This document shows, one piece after another, positions 53,778 through 61,349 of a stretch of DNA of 64,000 nt; the stretch's first letter is position 1, and each line of letters starts with the position of its first letter. The stretch lies in the NCBI GenBank assembly GCA_964600045.1, contig CAZRHS010000002.1:5755-69754 (forward strand), given 5' to 3'. Below the pieces are notes generated by a model. The model was not told the DNA's origin. It did not search any database and was given only the letters and a program-made list of their open reading frames with translations. A program made the position numbers and the translations under genes. The DNA comes from Phil1 sp964600045 (GTDB lineage Bacteria; Bacillota; Clostridia; Christensenellales; CAG-138).

Positions 53778-54026
53778 ATGCGCGAATTAAAGATAAAAGG
53801 TATCTATCGCCATTTTAAGGGCGACTATTATCTGGTTGAGGATACTGCCGTACACAGCGAAACAGGCGAAGAATATGTTATATACAGAAAGCTGTATGAT
53901 GACTGCTCACTTTGGGTAAGGCCAAAGGACATGTTTTTAAGTGAGGTTGATCACGAAAAATATCCGAATTGTGAGCAGCAGTACCGTTTCGAACTGCAAG
54001 AAATTAAGAGCCGGGTTAAAAGATAA
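53778..54026 (+). CDS. DUF1653 family protein
   Basis: Small protein of 82 residues with the DUF1653 pattern: KGIYRHFKGDYYLVEDTA, ETGEEYVIYRKLYDD, and WVRPKDMFLSEVD. Function unknown in the family. The ATG at 53778 has AAGGAGA seven nt upstream. It begins just after the terminator of the acyl carrier protein gene, so its expression depends on read-through or an unrecognised promoter. Confidence 0.85.
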   Translation: MRELKIKGIYRHFKGDYYLVEDTAVHSETGEEYVIYRKLYDDCSLWVRPKDMFLSEVDHEKYPNCEQQYRFELQEIKSRVKR

Positions 54027-54037
54027 TAACCGGCTCT
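54005..54037 (+). terminator. Hairpin at the end of the DUF1653 gene
   Basis: AAGAGCCGGGTTA/TAACCGGCTCTT, about 12 bp with one bulged G, spanning the stop codon. It is followed by AAAAATC and not by a U-run, so it is either a weak terminator or an mRNA end-protecting hairpin. Confidence 0.45.
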
Positions 54038-54166
54038 TAAAAATCAGGCTAAATTAAGTTTGAAACTACTTTGTCAGCAAGAATACGCGATTGTATTGCT
54101 CCTGCTTTTCGTAATATATATCACCTACTTGTTATACTAACAAGGTTTACACTCTTCAACGTCAAA

Positions 54167-56266
54167 TCAGTCTTCACTCTTTGAAGCAAAAATTTGCTTT
54201 TGCCCGATTTGATAGGCTTTTCTGTCCGCATATTCCTGGCTTTTGCCGTCATTCCAATTCTGAACAGGGCGGTAATAGCCGGTAATGCGGCTGTATACCT
54301 CCGTGGTTTTACCGCAAATAGGGCAAACCTTTTGCTCTCCATTCAGGTAGCCATGCTCCGTGCAAACAGAATATGTAGGCGAAAGGGTATAATACGGCAG
54401 CTCGTAATTTTCGGCAATTTTTCTTACAAGCGCGGCTGCAGACTGCCAATTGGGAAGCTTTTCTCCCAAAAACGTATGGAATACCGTTCCGCTGGTATAA
54501 AGCGTTTGAAGTTTATCCTGTATATCCAGCGCCGTGAACACATCTTCCGTATATCCTACCGGCAAATGGCTTGAATTGGTATAATACGGTGTTCCGTTTT
54601 CGTTAGCCGTAATAATATCAGGATATTGGGCTTTGTCATGCTTTGCCAGGCGGTATGCCGTAGATTCCGCCGGAGTGGCTTCAAGATTGTACAAATCCTC
54701 ATACTCTTCCTGATAGTCACTCAGCCGTTCACGCATGTGCTGCAAAACACGCACGGCAAAATCCTGCGTTTCCTTCTGCGTAAGGTCCTTCCTAAGCCAC
54801 TTCGCATTCAATCCCGCCTCGTTCATTCCTACAAGGCCGATTGTAGAAAAGTGATTGCCAAAGCCGCCAAGGTAACGCCTGGTATAAGGATACAATCCCT
54901 CTTCCAGAAGCTTCTCTATAGTTGTACGTTTTATTTTAAGACTGCGAGCCGAAATATCCATCATTCTGTCAAGGCGCGCAAAGAAATCCGCCTCATCTTT
55001 CGCAAGATACGCAATACGCGGCAGATTAATGGTAACAACGCCTACAGAACCGGTAGATTCTCCGCTTCCGAAAAATCCTCCGCTCTTTTTGCGCAGTTCG
55101 CGCAGATCAAGCCTGAGTCTGCAGCACATACTGCGTACATCAGACGGCTCCATGTCTGAATTGATATAGTTTGAAAAGTACGGTGTTCCGTATTTTGATG
55201 TCATTTCAAACAGCAGCCTATTGTTCTCTGTTTCTGACCAATCAAAATTCTTTGTTATTGAATACGTAGGTATAGGATACTGGAACCCGCGCCCGTTTGC
55301 GTCGCCGCCTATCATAACCTCTATGAAGGCCTTGTTTATCATATCCATCTCGGCCTGGCAGTCGCCATAGGTGAAGTCCGTTTCTTTCCCGCCCACTATG
55401 CAATGCTGTTTCGCAAGGTCATCGGGAACAGTCCAATCAAGCGTTATATTTGAGAAAGGAGCCTGCGTTCCCCAGCGGCTTGGCGTATTTACGCCGAATA
55501 TAAAGCTTTCTATGCAGTGCTTAACCTCATTATACGTAAGATTATCAGTACGCACAAACGGAGCAAGGTATGTATCGAAACTTGAGAATGCCTGCGCTCC
55601 GGCCCATTCGTTTTGCATTATGCCTAAGAAGTTAACCATTTGATTGCAAAGTGAAGCAAGGTGCTTTGCAGGAGCACTCGTTATTTTGCCGGGCACGCCG
55701 CCAAGACCTTCCTGAATAAGCTGTTTTAAGCTCCAGCCCGCGCAGTAACCCGTAAGCATTGAAAGGTCATGTATATGTATGTCCGCATTGCGATGGGCGT
55801 TGGCTATCTCCTCATCGTATATCTCGCTGAGCCAATAGTTCGCCGTAATAGCGCCGGAATTTGAAAGTATAAGTCCTCCTACCGAATATGTTACGGTTGA
55901 GTTTTCTTTTACACGCCAGTCTGATACCTTAAGATAACCGTCGACCAGTTTTTTATAATCAAGTACGGTAGAGCGGATTTCTCTCAGCTTTTCGCGATTC
56001 TTTCTATACAATATATATGATTTGGCTACCGCGGAATAACCGGCGCGCTGCAGCACAGCTTCAACGCTGTCCTGAATATCCTCAACACCGATAAGGCCAT
56101 CTTTCACTTTATTGGTATAATCTGCAGTAACCTGCAATGAAAGCAAGTTAATTATATCCGTATTATACGGAATCTCGGTTGCGTCAAATGCCTTTGTTAT
56201 AGCGTTTGAAATCCTTGATAAATCAAATTCCACCGTTCTGCCGTCTCTTTTAACAACTTTGTACAT
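54167..56266 (-). CDS. nrdD: Anaerobic (class III) ribonucleoside-triphosphate reductase
   Basis: Glycyl-radical enzyme of 699 residues that makes deoxynucleotides without oxygen. An N-terminal ATP-cone (KVVKRDGRTVEFDLSRISNA) gives allosteric control. The C-terminal zinc site CTEHGYLNGEQKVCPICG is followed by the radical loop RITGYYRPVQNWNDGK with the radical Gly at about residue 663. It is activated by NrdG, encoded 12 nt upstream. AAGGAG precedes the ATG. Confidence 0.97.
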   Translation of the reverse strand: MYKVVKRDGRTVEFDLSRISNAITKAFDATEIPYNTDIINLLSLQVTADYTNKVKDGLIGVEDIQDSVEAVLQRAGYSAVAKSYILYRKNREKLREIRSTVLDYKKLVDGYLKVSDWRVKENSTVTYSVGGLILSNSGAITANYWLSEIYDEEIANAHRNADIHIHDLSMLTGYCAGWSLKQLIQEGLGGVPGKITSAPAKHLASLCNQMVNFLGIMQNEWAGAQAFSSFDTYLAPFVRTDNLTYNEVKHCIESFIFGVNTPSRWGTQAPFSNITLDWTVPDDLAKQHCIVGGKETDFTYGDCQAEMDMINKAFIEVMIGGDANGRGFQYPIPTYSITKNFDWSETENNRLLFEMTSKYGTPYFSNYINSDMEPSDVRSMCCRLRLDLRELRKKSGGFFGSGESTGSVGVVTINLPRIAYLAKDEADFFARLDRMMDISARSLKIKRTTIEKLLEEGLYPYTRRYLGGFGNHFSTIGLVGMNEAGLNAKWLRKDLTQKETQDFAVRVLQHMRERLSDYQEEYEDLYNLEATPAESTAYRLAKHDKAQYPDIITANENGTPYYTNSSHLPVGYTEDVFTALDIQDKLQTLYTSGTVFHTFLGEKLPNWQSAAALVRKIAENYELPYYTLSPTYSVCTEHGYLNGEQKVCPICGKTTEVYSRITGYYRPVQNWNDGKSQEYADRKAYQIGQKQIFASKSED

Positions 56267-56278
56267 AAGCTTAACTCC

Positions 56279-56971
56279 TTATTCCCCTCGTATAATTGTG
56301 TTGGATATATATGGCAATACGGCTTGACGCAGCTTGCCTAATTCATCATGGTTAAATGGCTGTACACCGCCTGACAGCAGATTCCCCGAATCCACAAACG
56401 GCTGGATAAAGTATTTTTTTGCGTTTTTAAGCCATATACCTATCTCCCCCATGCTTTCTTCGTCATGGAAGGGTTTGCATACCGTTGTGCGGAACTCGTA
56501 ATCAACGCCGCTGTTCATTATTAGTTCAACGCTTTCCTGCGCCTGATGGTATATATCAAAGCCGCCGCACGTTTCTTTATATCGGTCCGGACAGTTTTTT
56601 ATGTCCATAGCCACATAATCAAGCAGCGAAGCGCTGAAAAGCTCCCTTAGCATTCCGGGGTTTGTACCGTTTGTATCAAGCTTAACTTTATACCCCAAGC
56701 TTCGTATGGTTTCAATAAGCCTGGGCAAGTCGCCCTGAATTGTCGGTTCTCCCCCGCTTATGCAAACACCGTCGAGTATTCCTTTTCTAAGATTAAGAAA
56801 ATCAAGCAGTTCTTTCTGCGAAATTTCCGGACAATGCTCCTTCTCTATAAGAACCAACCCCGGATTATGGCAGTAAGGACATCTGAGATTGCAGCCTGTT
56901 AAAAAAACCGTACATGCCACAAAGCCGGGGTAATCAAGCAACGTCAATTTCTGCAATCCGCCGATGCGCAA
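56279..56971 (-). CDS. nrdG: Anaerobic ribonucleotide reductase activating protein
   Basis: Radical SAM enzyme of 230 residues that installs the glycyl radical on NrdD. The cluster motif is CNLRCPYCHNP at about residues 27-37, with the SAM-binding GGEPT stretch (CISGGEPTIQGDL). It is of the longer NrdG type. The start is TTG (56969-56971); GAGGGG lies about ten nt upstream. It precedes nrdD in one operon behind NrdR-like boxes. Confidence 0.94.
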   Translation of the reverse strand: MRIGGLQKLTLLDYPGFVACTVFLTGCNLRCPYCHNPGLVLIEKEHCPEISQKELLDFLNLRKGILDGVCISGGEPTIQGDLPRLIETIRSLGYKVKLDTNGTNPGMLRELFSASLLDYVAMDIKNCPDRYKETCGGFDIYHQAQESVELIMNSGVDYEFRTTVCKPFHDEESMGEIGIWLKNAKKYFIQPFVDSGNLLSGGVQPFNHDELGKLRQAVLPYISNTIIRGE

Positions 56972-57010
56972 AGTTTCACAACCCCTCTGTTAGGCTTAAT
57001 CTTTCTAAAC

Positions 57011-57039
57011 AATATGCCAGATATTGTGTCAAATGTCAA
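57011..57039 (-). promoter_or_regulatory. Promoter of nrdG-nrdD
   Basis: On the minus strand TTGACA (57034-57039), 17-nt spacer, CATATT (57011-57016). One NrdR-like box lies within the promoter and one just upstream. Confidence 0.65.
57014..57029 (-). promoter_or_regulatory. NrdR-like box 2 (promoter-proximal)
   Basis: Minus-strand ACACAATATCTGGCAT agrees with the published NrdR box (acaCwAtATaTwGtgt) at 12 of 16 positions by my count. It overlaps the promoter spacer and -10. Confidence 0.55.
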
Positions 57040-57046
57040 TAGTAAA

Positions 57047-57062
57047 ATACTACATATAGTAT
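57047..57062 (-). promoter_or_regulatory. NrdR-like box 1 (distal)
   Basis: ATACTATATGTAGTAT on the minus strand is close to palindromic and keeps the CTATAT.TAGT core of the NrdR consensus. It lies 33 bp (centre to centre, about three helical turns) from box 2, the usual tandem layout. Confidence 0.7.
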
Positions 57063-57142
57063 GGGACGCCCGGTTTTGCCCAAGCGTCCCACTTCATTTT
57101 TGCTTATCGGCGCTGCTTTTCTTTATTGGATTAATTAAGTAT

Positions 57143-59290
57143 TTATTCCAAGTCAAAGCCCAACGTCAGCTTATTCTGCCCATCAGAATATTCATAGCGC
57201 ATTACTGATGCCATTTTTTTGACCATATGCAATCCAAGCCCGCCAATACTGCGTTCCTCCGCCGAAAGTGAAGTATCCGGTGCTTTTACCGACAGCGGAT
57301 CAAACGGAGTCCCATTATCGGAAAAATCTATGAACAGCGTATTGCCGTCCCTGCTAAGCTTGGCGGAAGCCGTTTCTGCGCCGCTGTAGTTTACGATATT
57401 TGACCATATCTCGTCCGCGGAAACCTGCATGCGCTTAAGCACTTTTTCCGGCACCCCGCCGGCCTTTAGTCTATCATCAATAAAAGTCTGCAAAATCGCA
57501 AAAGATGCCCTATCCGGACGTGTCGTCAGCTTGTCCTTTTCCTGCAGAGCGTTTAACCTAAGGCATAGCATAGTCATGTCGTCAGACTGTGAGGCATCAC
57601 CCGTAAATTCGGCCACATCGTTCTTCACATACTCGCATACATCTTTAGGGTGCTTGCTCCAAACATTTGCCAGGCACTTTTTTAACCGTTCCTCGCCATA
57701 TAGTTCATTGCCGCTGTTAGCCGCTTCGGTAATGCCGTCAGTATAAAGAAAAATCTCATCTCCCGGGCAAAGTGTAACTTCCCTTGTGACATAGTTTGTA
57801 TAGTCCAATCCCGCAAGCACGAAATTAGGTTTTGTGCGCAGCAATTCCGTATTTCCGTTGCTATGATATAAAAGCGGCGGATTATGGCCGGCGTTAACAA
57901 ATTCAAGCTTTCCTGTACGAAGGTCAAGTTTGCCTATCCAAGCGGTTATGAACAAACCTATGTCATTAGCGGCACAAAGCTTTTTATTAGCCTCATTGAA
58001 AATTTCATTTACCGGTTTCCCGCTTTCAGCAAGGCCCTTGATAAGTGTTTTTGCCGTCATCATAAACATGGCGCCGGGTATACCTTTGCCCGATACATCG
58101 GCAATGAGTATCATAACGGTAAAACGATCCAGCAAATAAAAGTCGTAGAAATCGCCGCCCACCTCTTTTGCCGGATCCATAGAAGCATATAAGTCAAAAT
58201 CCGGTCTGTTCGGATACGGAGGAAACACGGACGGCAGAGCCGAATGCTGAATTTGGCGTGCAAAATCAAGTTCGCGGTCTATGCGTTCCTGTGCGTCTTT
58301 AATATAATGCTTCAGGGTTGAAACGGTCGCGTTAACATCATCTGAAAGCTCCGAAAACTCTTTATATGCTCTTACGTCAATAACCGTGTCCAATTGGCCG
58401 TTTGTTATTGCATTAAGGCCGTCATTAACGCGCTGCAGGTTTTTTACAACCTTCTTCTTAAGCATTTGATATATAAGTATGAACAGCGCCGTAAAAATCA
58501 GGATTTCCATAAACGCCGTTAAATAAAGGGTTACATTGCGATATAGCTCAGCATCATCGGTTGTTATCCTGTAAACTATCTGCTGCGTAAAGCTGCTTGT
58601 AACAATGAACGCTATAATTACGCATACAAGCAGCCAAAAGCCGAAGTCATAGCTTATGCGCTTATTTTTAATATCAAGCTTTTCCTTTTCATCAGGGGAG
58701 CCGCTTACAAGTGTAGCCATTCCTACAGCTATGCCGTTGCAGAGTATCATCGGGAAGGCGCAAATCTGCACAAACCTGAACGCGTAGACAACATTGCCAA
58801 GGTTTGTGGCAAGAATAAGCAGCATATGCAAAACCTCCATTGTGCTGCCTATTCCAAAGGCTGAAAGTACCCCAGGTTTTCTGTTTTCAAACAGTTGTTT
58901 GCGCATCATGCCGCTAAACACGCCGGCAAGCAGCGTTGAAAGAGAACATGCTACCCGCGTAAGTTCTCCACCGCCCCAATAAACGCATAACCAGCGGTGC
59001 AGTCCGCCGATCAGGCCCGCAATAAATCCTGCTGGTGCGCCAAATATCAGCCCCGCACAAAGCGGAGCCGAATCGCGCACATTCATTATTACGCCCTCTC
59101 CCGTTGGTACGCCGTACTCGGTTGACAATATAGCAAAAGCGCCGAATGTAATACCGATTAAGGCTTGCTTTAATTTGCTGTTCCATTCCGAAAACTTTGT
59201 TTTTCGCTCAAGCAGCGAAAATACGAATGACAGCAATATGGGAATGAGCGTAGCGGCAGCAAGCCGCAGTACAGTAGTCTTTAAGCTCAT
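57143..59290 (-). CDS. Membrane sensor SpoIIE/RsbU-type PP2C phosphatase with C-terminal GHKL domain
   Basis: A 715-residue signalling protein. Residues 1-200 resemble the 5TM-5TMR LytS-type sensor (VRDSAPLCAGLIFGAPAGFIAG). Two more membrane helices (about 215-240 and 260-285) bracket a short loop and lead to a HAMP-like helix. The PP2C domain (about 350-560) has VGGDFYDFYLL, ADVSGKGIPGAMFM and SQSDDMTMLCL. The end (about 590-715) is a GHKL ATPase: N box SADEIWSNIVNY, G1 SDNGTPFDPL, G2 GGLGLHMVKKM. Phosphatase and putative Ser-kinase are thus in one chain, the two enzymes of partner switching. It is the last gene of the five-gene operon, four nt after the STAS gene. Confidence 0.9.
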   Translation of the reverse strand: MSLKTTVLRLAAATLIPILLSFVFSLLERKTKFSEWNSKLKQALIGITFGAFAILSTEYGVPTGEGVIMNVRDSAPLCAGLIFGAPAGFIAGLIGGLHRWLCVYWGGGELTRVACSLSTLLAGVFSGMMRKQLFENRKPGVLSAFGIGSTMEVLHMLLILATNLGNVVYAFRFVQICAFPMILCNGIAVGMATLVSGSPDEKEKLDIKNKRISYDFGFWLLVCVIIAFIVTSSFTQQIVYRITTDDAELYRNVTLYLTAFMEILIFTALFILIYQMLKKKVVKNLQRVNDGLNAITNGQLDTVIDVRAYKEFSELSDDVNATVSTLKHYIKDAQERIDRELDFARQIQHSALPSVFPPYPNRPDFDLYASMDPAKEVGGDFYDFYLLDRFTVMILIADVSGKGIPGAMFMMTAKTLIKGLAESGKPVNEIFNEANKKLCAANDIGLFITAWIGKLDLRTGKLEFVNAGHNPPLLYHSNGNTELLRTKPNFVLAGLDYTNYVTREVTLCPGDEIFLYTDGITEAANSGNELYGEERLKKCLANVWSKHPKDVCEYVKNDVAEFTGDASQSDDMTMLCLRLNALQEKDKLTTRPDRASFAILQTFIDDRLKAGGVPEKVLKRMQVSADEIWSNIVNYSGAETASAKLSRDGNTLFIDFSDNGTPFDPLSVKAPDTSLSAEERSIGGLGLHMVKKMASVMRYEYSDGQNKLTLGFDLE

Positions 59291-59294
59291 TCTT

Positions 59295-59597
59295 TTAGCT
59301 TTCTATGGTCAGAAAGTCCGCAAACCCCGTTATATCAAAAATTTCCATTACATCACTTGAAACATTTATCAGTTTCATACTGCCCCTTTGATTCATTGTC
59401 TTCTGCGCTTTTAATATTACGCGAAGGCCTGCCGAGGAAATATATTCCAAATTTTTAAAGTCGAACACCAATTCCTTTGTGCTCGGGAAAAGTTCATCGA
59501 GGAACGACTCCAGTTCGGGCGCGGTTGTGGTATCAAGACGACCGTTCAATGTTACAATGGTGTTTTCGGCAATCTTTTTTTCAATTTCAAGGCTCAT
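59295..59597 (-). CDS. STAS-domain anti-anti-sigma-type protein
   Basis: A single STAS domain of 100 residues, like RsbV/SpoIIAA/BtrV. The phosphorylation site is in YISSAGLRV, Ser54-Ser55. The C-terminal part INVSSDVMEIFDITGF is nearly the same as in the STAS domain of the neighbouring fusion protein, so the two are close paralogues. It should be the phosphorylation target of the GHKL domain and of the PP2C domain encoded just downstream. GGAG lies ahead of the ATG. Confidence 0.92.
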   Translation of the reverse strand: MSLEIEKKIAENTIVTLNGRLDTTTAPELESFLDELFPSTKELVFDFKNLEYISSAGLRVILKAQKTMNQRGSMKLINVSSDVMEIFDITGFADFLTIES

Positions 59598-59621
59598 TTT
59601 TATTCTCCTCTATAAATGTAT

Positions 59622-60803
59622 TTATATTTTATGGTACCGATGCTCATTCACAAACGGTATCAGTTTTTCGCGTAAAAGTTTCTTCGCCAAATTGCGTTTT
59701 GTCTCCGGCCATCGTTCTCCCTTTAAGAATGATGTGCAGCATCTAAACCATGCCAAAGGATAGAGCCACTCTGCATCAGGGAATGCTTTCTCCGCTTCTT
59801 CTATCGATTCCGCACCGAAGTATTTTCTTAAGAAGGAATTCAATATGCTCTCAACTAAGCTCTGCGGCATTTTGTAAAACGCATTATAATCGTTATCCTC
59901 GGGAGCGGTAAAATGCATTGAGAACAAAATGCGGGAAATATCAAACATAGGTGTGCCGGTTGAAAATTCACCCATGTCTATAAGGCAGCATTCACCATCC
60001 TGAACCATAATATTATTTATATTCAAGTCCCCATGTATGCAGCTTGTGCGTTCCGGCACGATATCAAGAAAGTCGTAAAGGTACTGCAGTTCCTCTTCCG
60101 AAATACCGGATACGTTGGGAATGTCCGTCCGGTTGATATCCTTAAATGAAGGCAACTCATCGTCATCCACGTTTATGGAATGTATTTTGCGGCACACATC
60201 CGCGTACATCTCAACATATTTTTCTATGTTATCAGGATCCGCGCGCATAATTTCCGCCAGTGTTTTGGAATTTATCAGCTCATAAACAACGCCAAGCCGC
60301 CCATCGGATTCAACAATATCATAAGATATTGCAGTGGGTACGCCAAGCACGAACGCTTTTTTCGCAAGCATCTTTTCGCGTTCTATTTCCTCGTCCTTTA
60401 TTCGCGGATAATAAAGCTTGATTATTGTCTCCTCGTCAAGCCTATATACCTCGCCGCATGTACCCGCGCCGATTTTCAAAGAGTTCTTCAGTTCAACATG
60501 GCGTTTTGCTTTGGAAATATCCATTATTTCCGAAAAGCCCGTAACGTCGAATACGCTCATGACATCATCCGACACATTTATAATCCTAAATGGATTTTTC
60601 CCACAGCGTTTTTTCGCCGCAAGTATAACTCTAAGGCCTGCGCTTGAAATATACGTCAGATCCTTAGCATCTATTTCCAGTCCATTCTTCGCTCCAAGGT
60701 CGGTTAATATAGCCGCTTCAAGGTCAGCCGCATTTGCCGAAGTTATGCTGCCGTGTAAAGAGATTTTGGCCGGAACGTTTTCTGTTGATAAATTCTGTGT
60801 CAT
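59622..60803 (-). CDS. STAS domain fused to an aminoglycoside-phosphotransferase-fold kinase
   Basis: A 393-residue fusion. Residues 1-100 are a STAS domain with YISSAGLRVILA (Ser53-Ser54). Residues about 108-393 have an APH/choline-kinase fold: a Gly-rich start KIGAGTCGEVYRLDE, the Lys in TIIKLYYP, the hinge GVVYELINSKTLAEI, catalytic loop CIHGDLNINNIMV and the metal motif LIDMGEFSTG. All key kinase residues are kept, so it should be active. The kinase may phosphorylate its own STAS domain, the free STAS protein, or a small molecule. GGGAG precedes the ATG; it lies 18 nt after the HD gene. Confidence 0.9.
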   Translation of the reverse strand: MTQNLSTENVPAKISLHGSITSANAADLEAAILTDLGAKNGLEIDAKDLTYISSAGLRVILAAKKRCGKNPFRIINVSDDVMSVFDVTGFSEIMDISKAKRHVELKNSLKIGAGTCGEVYRLDEETIIKLYYPRIKDEEIEREKMLAKKAFVLGVPTAISYDIVESDGRLGVVYELINSKTLAEIMRADPDNIEKYVEMYADVCRKIHSINVDDDELPSFKDINRTDIPNVSGISEEELQYLYDFLDIVPERTSCIHGDLNINNIMVQDGECCLIDMGEFSTGTPMFDISRILFSMHFTAPEDNDYNAFYKMPQSLVESILNSFLRKYFGAESIEEAEKAFPDAEWLYPLAWFRCCTSFLKGERWPETKRNLAKKLLREKLIPFVNEHRYHKI

Positions 60804-60821
60804 ATCATAAGCTCCCGCTTG

Positions 60822-61349
60822 TTAATCAAATACTTTCTTCGTCAGTTGCTTTAATTCTTCGTACATAGGCATACCTTCCAAGGAACTCAAAGCTTCAACC
60901 GTTTCCCTGTAAAGCCAAGCCTGTTTGTCTTTCCCGCGCTTAAACTGCTGCCAAACGTCCGTCCTGCCCTCCGAAATTTCTTCGTAAATGCCGCGAAGGT
61001 TCGAAAGCTTATCCGCGCATGTCAGCATTTTTAATTTCTTGTCCTCAGAGTTTCTCAATTCATCCAAAGCTGCGTTTTTGCGCTCTTCCCAGCTTTTTGA
61101 TTTATCCTCGCTGTCATTGGCGATCAATGCGGCTATTTCGCCATTGAATTCTGTTTCAAGCTGCTGCCGAGTAACATGCGCGTCCTCTATCGTATCATGC
61201 AAATATCCTGCCGCGATAAGTGTTTCATCTGCTCCGTTACGCGCAAGTTCCATTGCAACCTCAACAGGATGGGTAATGTATGGCGTTCCGTCCTTTCTCA
61301 GCTGTCCTGCATGAACATTTAAGGCGAATAAAAAGGCTTTCCTCAGCAT
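60822..61349 (-). CDS. Small SpoT/Mesh1-like HD hydrolase (probable (p)ppGpp hydrolase)
   Basis: A 175-residue stand-alone HD domain. Ligands fit alarmone hydrolases: RKDGTPYITHPVEVA (His27), LHDTIED (His51, Asp52 and the catalytic pair Glu55-Asp56) and Asp113 in CADKLSN. The intact HDxxED motif marks hydrolase-active SpoT/Mesh1 forms. No synthetase or TGS domain is present. Its ATG overlaps the symporter stop by seven nt with AAAAGGAG upstream. The substrate could also be another nucleotide. Confidence 0.85.
   Translation of the reverse strand: MLRKAFLFALNVHAGQLRKDGTPYITHPVEVAMELARNGADETLIAAGYLHDTIEDAHVTRQQLETEFNGEIAALIANDSEDKSKSWEERKNAALDELRNSEDKKLKMLTCADKLSNLRGIYEEISEGRTDVWQQFKRGKDKQAWLYRETVEALSSLEGMPMYEELKQLTKKVFD

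Noticed and set aside
57062..57091. Hairpin TGGGACGC/GCGTCCCA after the phosphatase gene, considered as its terminator
   Set aside because: The U-run (CTTCATTTTT) lies on the plus-strand side, where no gene ends; on the minus strand, where it would be needed, none follows. It may still be a weak terminator.
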